Source of the DNA: Clostridium sp. AF27-2AA
GTDB taxonomy: Bacteria > Bacillota > Clostridia > Lachnospirales > Lachnospiraceae
DNA length: 46,863 nt
Assembly: GCF_003478505.1 (NCBI RefSeq)
Contig: NZ_QUFI01000023.1
Coordinates: 514 to 47,376 of the forward strand
Direction: 5' to 3'
Notes under the pieces: model-generated
Told to the model about the DNA's origin: nothing
The model's input: only the letters and a program-made list of their open reading frames with translations
Databases searched by the model: none
Translations under genes and position numbers: made by a program
Shown here: positions 43,030 through 46,863 of the stretch, one piece after another
Position numbering within the stretch: the first letter of the stretch is position 1
Layout: every line of letters starts with the position of its first letter

Positions 43030-44928
43030 ATGGATAAATACGAGTTTAACATAAAAGTAGAACAAATTAGAAAATTAAGCAATCAGGGCGATTTTGAGAC
43101 AGCTATGAAGATTGCGGACACCATTGACTGGAAAAAGGTCCGCAATGCCAATCTGCTGTCTATGGTTGCAAATGTATATGAGAAGAACCATGAGTATCAG
43201 GATGCCAAAGAAATTCTGCTCATGGCTTTTGAGCGTGCACCGATCGGAAAGCGCCTTCTTTACAAGCTGACCGATCTTGCGTTAAAAGAAGGCAATGTGG
43301 AAGAGGCCAATGCCTACTACCGGGAGTTCTGTGACCTGGCGGGAGATGATCCGCGCCAGCATTTGCTCCGTTACATGATCTTAAAGGCTATGGACGCGCC
43401 GATTGAGCAGCAGATCCATTCCCTGGAAGGTTACACAGAAGAAGAGCTGGATGAAAAATGGCTGTATGAACTGGCGGATCTGTATCATCGTGCCGGTGAT
43501 GCACAGCGCTGCGTGGCGGCCTGTGATAAGATCATGCTGATGTTTGGCCTTGGCAAATATGTAGATAAGGCCATGGAATTGAAAATTCAGTATGCGCCGT
43601 TAAACAAGTATCAGATGGACCTGGTGGAGAATCGGGATAAGTACGAGGAGAAACTGCGTGCAGTGGAGCAGGCCTTCGAGGAAGAGGATACCATGGATGA
43701 TGAGGAAGAATCGTCTGATCAGGAGCCAGTTTCCGGACAGAGCGCGGTAACAGAGCATGAGCCGGAAGAAACGGAAACTCCGGAAGAATCAGAAGTGGTA
43801 GCAGAAGAACCGGCAGAAATGGAAGATGAAAACGAGAAAAATCCGGATATCAGTATTACGCCGGATATTTCTTATGGAAAGGAAGCAATCACGGCCCAGA
43901 TGAAGCAGGCCGAGGCGGAGGCGCAGCTTGCCAGGGAAGTGTCACGCATCGGTACGGATGAGGTAGAAGAGGAAGAAAGTGATCTGGGCAAAACCCGTGT
44001 TCTGGATTCCATCCGGCGTATGCCGGCAGCAGAAGCCGGGCAGAACGTGACTGCAAAACAGGAAACAGAACCGGAGGATGACGAGCCGGAGATCGAGGAA
44101 CTTGACGATGAGCCGGAGCTTCCACGCATGGCCAATCACCTGATGATTGAGGCACGTTCACCCGAAAAAGGTATGGAGATTGCAATTCAGACCTTAAAGC
44201 AGATACAGAAAGAAACCGGGATCAAAAATCCGGTAGCTAAGATTACCGGCTCCAAACTGAACAAGCGGGGCATTCTTGCGTGCGCAGATAAGCTGAGTGG
44301 AAAAGACCTTATGATCGAGGAAGCTGGGGATTTGACTCCGCAGATGATCGGCGAGCTGGAGGCTCTTATGACGCGCGACACCAGTGGCATGCGCATTATC
44401 CTGATCGATAACCCGAAACAGATGGAAATGCTGCATGCGCAGAATCCGTCTCTGGCAGATAAATTTGAATGCATTGGCTGTGATTATCCGCCGGTACAGA
44501 GTCCGGAACCGGTGCGGGAAAGAGAGCCTGAAGTACATCAGGAGCCTGAGCCAGATGAACGCCCGGTGCGTCGGGTTGAGCCGGTCAATGATGAAGCTAT
44601 GCGTGCACCGGAGCCGGAAGTTTTAGAAGAGGATGAGCCTGCGGAAGAGGAAGAAATGGATATCGACGAATTTGCGCAGTATTGCTGCAAATATGCATCA
44701 GAGATCGACTGCAGCATCACCGGAAAGAGCATGCTGGCGCTCTATGAGCGAATTGAAATCATGGAAGAGGATGGCATCCCGCTGACCAGGAAAGCGGCAG
44801 AGGCGCTTATTGAGGAAGCAGCGGATCGTGCGGAAAAACCGTCACTCGGAAAGGCAATCAAAGGATTGTTTTCATCCAAGTATGACAAAGATGGTATGCT
44901 GATCTTAAAGGAAGAACATTTTATATAA
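43030..44928 (+). CDS. TPR-like protein with degenerate SpoVK/CbbX-type AAA+ domain
   Basis: The 632-residue protein is not a named gene. Residues about 5-215 are helical repeats (TPR-like). About 215-365 is a very acidic, probably disordered stretch. Residues 378-482 look like the core of a CbxX/SpoVK AAA+ protein: DLMIEEAGDL (426-435) sits where the Walker B of these proteins reads hhhhDEA, and MRIILIDNPKQMEMLHAQNPSLADKF (454-479) is the sensor 1 region. No Walker A is present. Another acidic linker and a lid-like helical part (544-632) follow. ATG 43030 has AAGGAG 8 nt upstream. An ATP-independent scaffold role is inferred. Confidence 0.72.
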   Translation: MDKYEFNIKVEQIRKLSNQGDFETAMKIADTIDWKKVRNANLLSMVANVYEKNHEYQDAKEILLMAFERAPIGKRLLYKLTDLALKEGNVEEANAYYREFCDLAGDDPRQHLLRYMILKAMDAPIEQQIHSLEGYTEEELDEKWLYELADLYHRAGDAQRCVAACDKIMLMFGLGKYVDKAMELKIQYAPLNKYQMDLVENRDKYEEKLRAVEQAFEEEDTMDDEEESSDQEPVSGQSAVTEHEPEETETPEESEVVAEEPAEMEDENEKNPDISITPDISYGKEAITAQMKQAEAEAQLAREVSRIGTDEVEEEESDLGKTRVLDSIRRMPAAEAGQNVTAKQETEPEDDEPEIEELDDEPELPRMANHLMIEARSPEKGMEIAIQTLKQIQKETGIKNPVAKITGSKLNKRGILACADKLSGKDLMIEEAGDLTPQMIGELEALMTRDTSGMRIILIDNPKQMEMLHAQNPSLADKFECIGCDYPPVQSPEPVREREPEVHQEPEPDERPVRRVEPVNDEAMRAPEPEVLEEDEPAEEEEMDIDEFAQYCCKYASEIDCSITGKSMLALYERIEIMEEDGIPLTRKAAEALIEEAADRAEKPSLGKAIKGLFSSKYDKDGMLILKEEHFI

Positions 44929-45770
44929 TGAAAACAAATATCAGATTAATAGCATTAGATTTAGATGGGACGCTTCTGGACAGCCAGAAGCGTCTCTCTG
45001 CCAGAAATGAAGCGGTTCTGCGGGAATGTATCTCCCGCGGAATTTATATTGTACCCTGCACTGGACGTATCTGGGGCGGAGTGCCGGATTTTCTGCGCTC
45101 TTTACCGGGAATCCGGTATGCAATTACAACGAATGGCGCGATCGTGGAAGATGTGAAAGAACACAGGATTCTGGATGAGCGCAAACTTGGATGCGCCCAG
45201 GCCATTGATATCCTGGAGATGGCAGGAAGATTTCATACGATGTATGATGCTTATGTGGATGGACGTGCCTATGGAGAAAAGCGTTTTCTGGAGCATATGG
45301 ATACTTATGCGATTCCAGATGCAATCCAGACCATGATTCTTCAGACCAGACAGGAAGTGCCGGATGTGAAGGAACAGATCCGTAAGCTGAACCTTCCGGT
45401 AGAAAAGGTGAATTACTTTTTTGGAGACCAGCAGGAGCGCAGCCGCGCAAGAAGGGTGCTTCAGGAACGCGGCGATGTGATCGTCAGTTCATCCCTGGAT
45501 AATAATCTGGAGATTAATGCGCCGGGAGCAACCAAGGGGGAAGCAATCCTTCGGCTGGCAGGACATCTGGGCCTGTGTCGGGAACAGACTATGGGATTTG
45601 GTGATGGTGAAAACGATATGACGATGATCCGGACAGCCGGGATTGGTGTTGCCATGGGAAATGCTGTGGAAGCGCTGAAGGCAGAAGCGGATTATGTTAC
45701 AGTAACCAATGATGAGGATGGGGTGGCAGATGCCATTGAAAAGCTGGTATTGAATGTAGAAATGGAATAA
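44928..45770 (+). CDS. Cof-type HAD phosphatase
   Basis: The 280-residue haloacid dehalogenase protein has the nucleophile motif ALDLDGTLLDS (D12-type pair), TTNGA (motif II) and GFGDGENDMTMI (motif IV), with a type IIB cap. Such enzymes hydrolyse sugar phosphates or flavin/PLP phosphates; the substrate is unknown. Its ATG shares a base with the TAA of the previous gene (TAATG), giving tight coupling to the SpoVK-like protein. Confidence 0.92.
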   Translation: MKTNIRLIALDLDGTLLDSQKRLSARNEAVLRECISRGIYIVPCTGRIWGGVPDFLRSLPGIRYAITTNGAIVEDVKEHRILDERKLGCAQAIDILEMAGRFHTMYDAYVDGRAYGEKRFLEHMDTYAIPDAIQTMILQTRQEVPDVKEQIRKLNLPVEKVNYFFGDQQERSRARRVLQERGDVIVSSSLDNNLEINAPGATKGEAILRLAGHLGLCREQTMGFGDGENDMTMIRTAGIGVAMGNAVEALKAEADYVTVTNDEDGVADAIEKLVLNVEME

Positions 45771-45835
45771 AGGCATAATTAGCTGCAGTTCAGGGGTAGG
45801 AATTAGTGCAGCCACGGAGGCGGAACGGAGCAAAT

Positions 45836-46567
45836 ATGGATTTTTGGGCAGAACACTGGCTGTCTGTAGGCGTAGGCGTATTCTGGCTGTCTATGATATT
45901 GTATGGGCACTACAGGGGGCTGGTACGCATTGCGGTGACAATGTCAGCCCTGATTTTGAGTCTTGTTGTGACGCGCGTGGCTATGCCGTGTGTCACAGCG
46001 GTGCTGAACGAGAATACGGCAGTCCATCAGGCAATAGGACAGGGGCTTTTGCATATGGCCGGAGTGAAAGATGAAAACGAAGCGGCAGAGGAAACGGAGA
46101 TACAGCCGGCTTACCAGCGGAATATTATAGAAGGACTGAAGCTGCCTGAACAGATGAAAGAAGTGCTTCTTGAAAATAATAACAGCGAGATCTACCATAT
46201 GCTTGGCGTAGATCGCTTTTTTGATTATCTTGGATCATATCTGGCAACTATGGTGATTCGCGTATTTGGAACGGGAATTTTGTTTGCAGCTGTATTTTTG
46301 TTTTTCCGCATAGGAGCACACTGGCTGAACCAGATTGCGCGGCTCCCGATCATATGGGAATTGAATCAGATAGCCGGGGCCCTGCTTGGAGCGATTGCAG
46401 GTCTTCTGCTCATATGGCTGGCGGGACTGGTGATCCGGGGCTGCTCCGGTATGGTGTGGACACGTCCGGTTCTGCTTCAGATTGAAAAGAGCTGGTGGCT
46501 CAGTCTGCTATATCAGAACAATTTGTTTAACTGGCTGTTTCTTCGCATATTAAATGGTTTTTTGTAG
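45836..46567 (+). CDS. CvpA-family-like membrane protein
   Basis: The 243-residue protein has about four membrane segments: near residues 8-27 and 30-55, then FGTGILFAAVFLFFRIGAHW and GALLGAIAGLLLIWLAGLVI. A loop of about 70 residues lies after the second. The layout, with a glycine-rich third and fourth pair, resembles CvpA/colicin V production proteins, but the match is by pattern only. ATG 45836 follows ACGGAG (45825-45830). It ends the operon before a terminator. Confidence 0.65.
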   Translation: MDFWAEHWLSVGVGVFWLSMILYGHYRGLVRIAVTMSALILSLVVTRVAMPCVTAVLNENTAVHQAIGQGLLHMAGVKDENEAAEETEIQPAYQRNIIEGLKLPEQMKEVLLENNNSEIYHMLGVDRFFDYLGSYLATMVIRVFGTGILFAAVFLFFRIGAHWLNQIARLPIIWELNQIAGALLGAIAGLLLIWLAGLVIRGCSGMVWTRPVLLQIEKSWWLSLLYQNNLFNWLFLRILNGFL

Positions 46568-46582
46568 GAGAAAGCAGCAGAA

Positions 46583-46627
46583 GAGGGAACTGGATGTATG
46601 CTTTTCATCCGGCTTCCTCGTTTGTTA
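46583..46627 (+). terminator. Terminator after the CvpA-like gene
   Basis: GAGGGAACTGGATG (46583-46596) pairs with CATCCGGCTTCCTC (46606-46619) with one mismatch and two wobbles, followed by GTTTGTT. It separates the operon from the tandem promoters. Confidence 0.72.
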
Positions 46628-46657
46628 AAAAAGAGTACAAAAAATTGGAAAAATCTG

Positions 46658-46686
46658 TTGACAAACCAGTGGTTAAATGGTATAAT
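46658..46686 (+). promoter_or_regulatory. Tandem promoter P1 (rRNA-operon type)
   Basis: Perfect TTGACA (46658-46663) and TATAAT (46681-46686) with a 17-bp spacer, behind an A-rich stretch that could act as an UP element. A hairpin CCCGC/GCGGG (46695-46712) lies in the leader. Confidence 0.85.
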
Positions 46687-46738
46687 ATAACTCACCCGCG
46701 AAAAACAGCGGGGGTTAAAAAGAAAAATAAAAAAGCTG

Positions 46739-46767
46739 TTGACAAGCACGTGAACATCTGGTAAGAT
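46739..46767 (+). promoter_or_regulatory. Tandem promoter P2 (rRNA-operon type)
   Basis: TTGACA (46739-46744) and TAAGAT (46762-46767) with a 17-bp spacer, again with an A-rich upstream run. A small hairpin GAATC/GATTC follows at 46795-46810. Confidence 0.82.
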
Positions 46768-46832
46768 ATAACACGCTGTTGAAAACGGCAAAGCGAATCT
46801 GAAAAGATTCAAAAAGAAATTTAAAAAAGTTG

Positions 46833-46861
46833 TTGACAAAGCGAAAACAATGTGATAAGAT
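46833..46861 (+). promoter_or_regulatory. Tandem promoter P3 (rRNA-operon type)
   Basis: TTGACA (46833-46838) and TAAGAT (46856-46861) with a 17-bp spacer, preceded by an A-rich tract. The window ends two bases later, so the transcribed unit, most likely an rRNA operon, lies outside. Confidence 0.82.
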
Positions 46862-46863
46862 AT

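Overview
The window reads as the chromosome of a low-to-mid-GC anaerobic Firmicute, most likely a spore-forming Lachnospiraceae (Clostridium cluster XIVa-type) gut bacterium. The grounds are GGAGG-type ribosome binding sites throughout, tRNA genes without encoded CCA, a large SRP RNA preceded and followed by extra sequence as in Gram-positives, spore-maturation genes spmA/spmB, ricT, a FabK/FabT-type fatty-acid system and a DUF6128-like protein. Species cannot be named from sequence reading alone. No phage, insertion sequence, CRISPR array or defence island was seen; this is core chromosome with a sugar-use module.

Layout. (1) 1-500: five tRNA genes (Thr, Tyr, initiator Met, Phe, Lys) closed by a terminator. 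(2) 558-8905: a membrane-anchored protein with a sigma-region-2-like head, a small unknown gene on the minus strand, then a run resembling the Bacillus yaaO-to-yabC block: PLP decarboxylase, guanylate-kinase-like protein, holB, ricT, tRNA1(Val) methyltransferase, rsmI and an XRE regulator. (3) 8922-19559: the complete fatty-acid synthesis cluster fabH-acpP-fabK-fabD-fabG-fabF-accB-fabZ-accC-accDA, plus a FabK-like paralogue. A FabT-type palindrome lies just downstream of the fabH promoter. (4) 19743-22016: spmA-spmB, the probable FabT regulator and a small lipoprotein. (5) 22168-29905: an arabinose-type module: promoter with two matching operator palindromes, sugar-binding lipoprotein, two permeases flanking a double ATPase, a GntR/LacI (AraR-type) regulator and araA. 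(6) 29920-31758, minus strand: a DUF885 lipoprotein. (7) 32016-36554: metG, a TraX-like membrane protein, tatD and rsmA. (8) 36645-39115: a DUF6128-like protein, tadA and the SRP RNA. (9) 39242-46627: phosphofructokinase, dnaX-ebfC-recR, a TPR plus degenerate SpoVK-like AAA protein, a Cof-type HAD phosphatase and a CvpA-like membrane protein. (10) 46658-46861: three tandem strong promoters of the kind that drive rRNA operons, the transcript lying beyond the window.

How it fits together. The housekeeping parts (tadA-SRP RNA-dnaX-ebfC-recR; decarboxylase-holB-ricT-rsmI; metG-tatD-rsmA) are the same neighbours that lie near the origin in Bacillus. Here they are re-ordered and separated by the fatty-acid and arabinose modules. 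FabT probably represses the fabH operon through its operator, and the AraR-type protein probably represses the transporter-araA operon through a pair of operators about 110 bp apart. The observations most worth following up are the sigma-region-2-like transmembrane protein, the degenerate SpoVK-like protein, the AraR operator pair, the displaced FabT circuit and the Cys4-bearing FabK paralogue.
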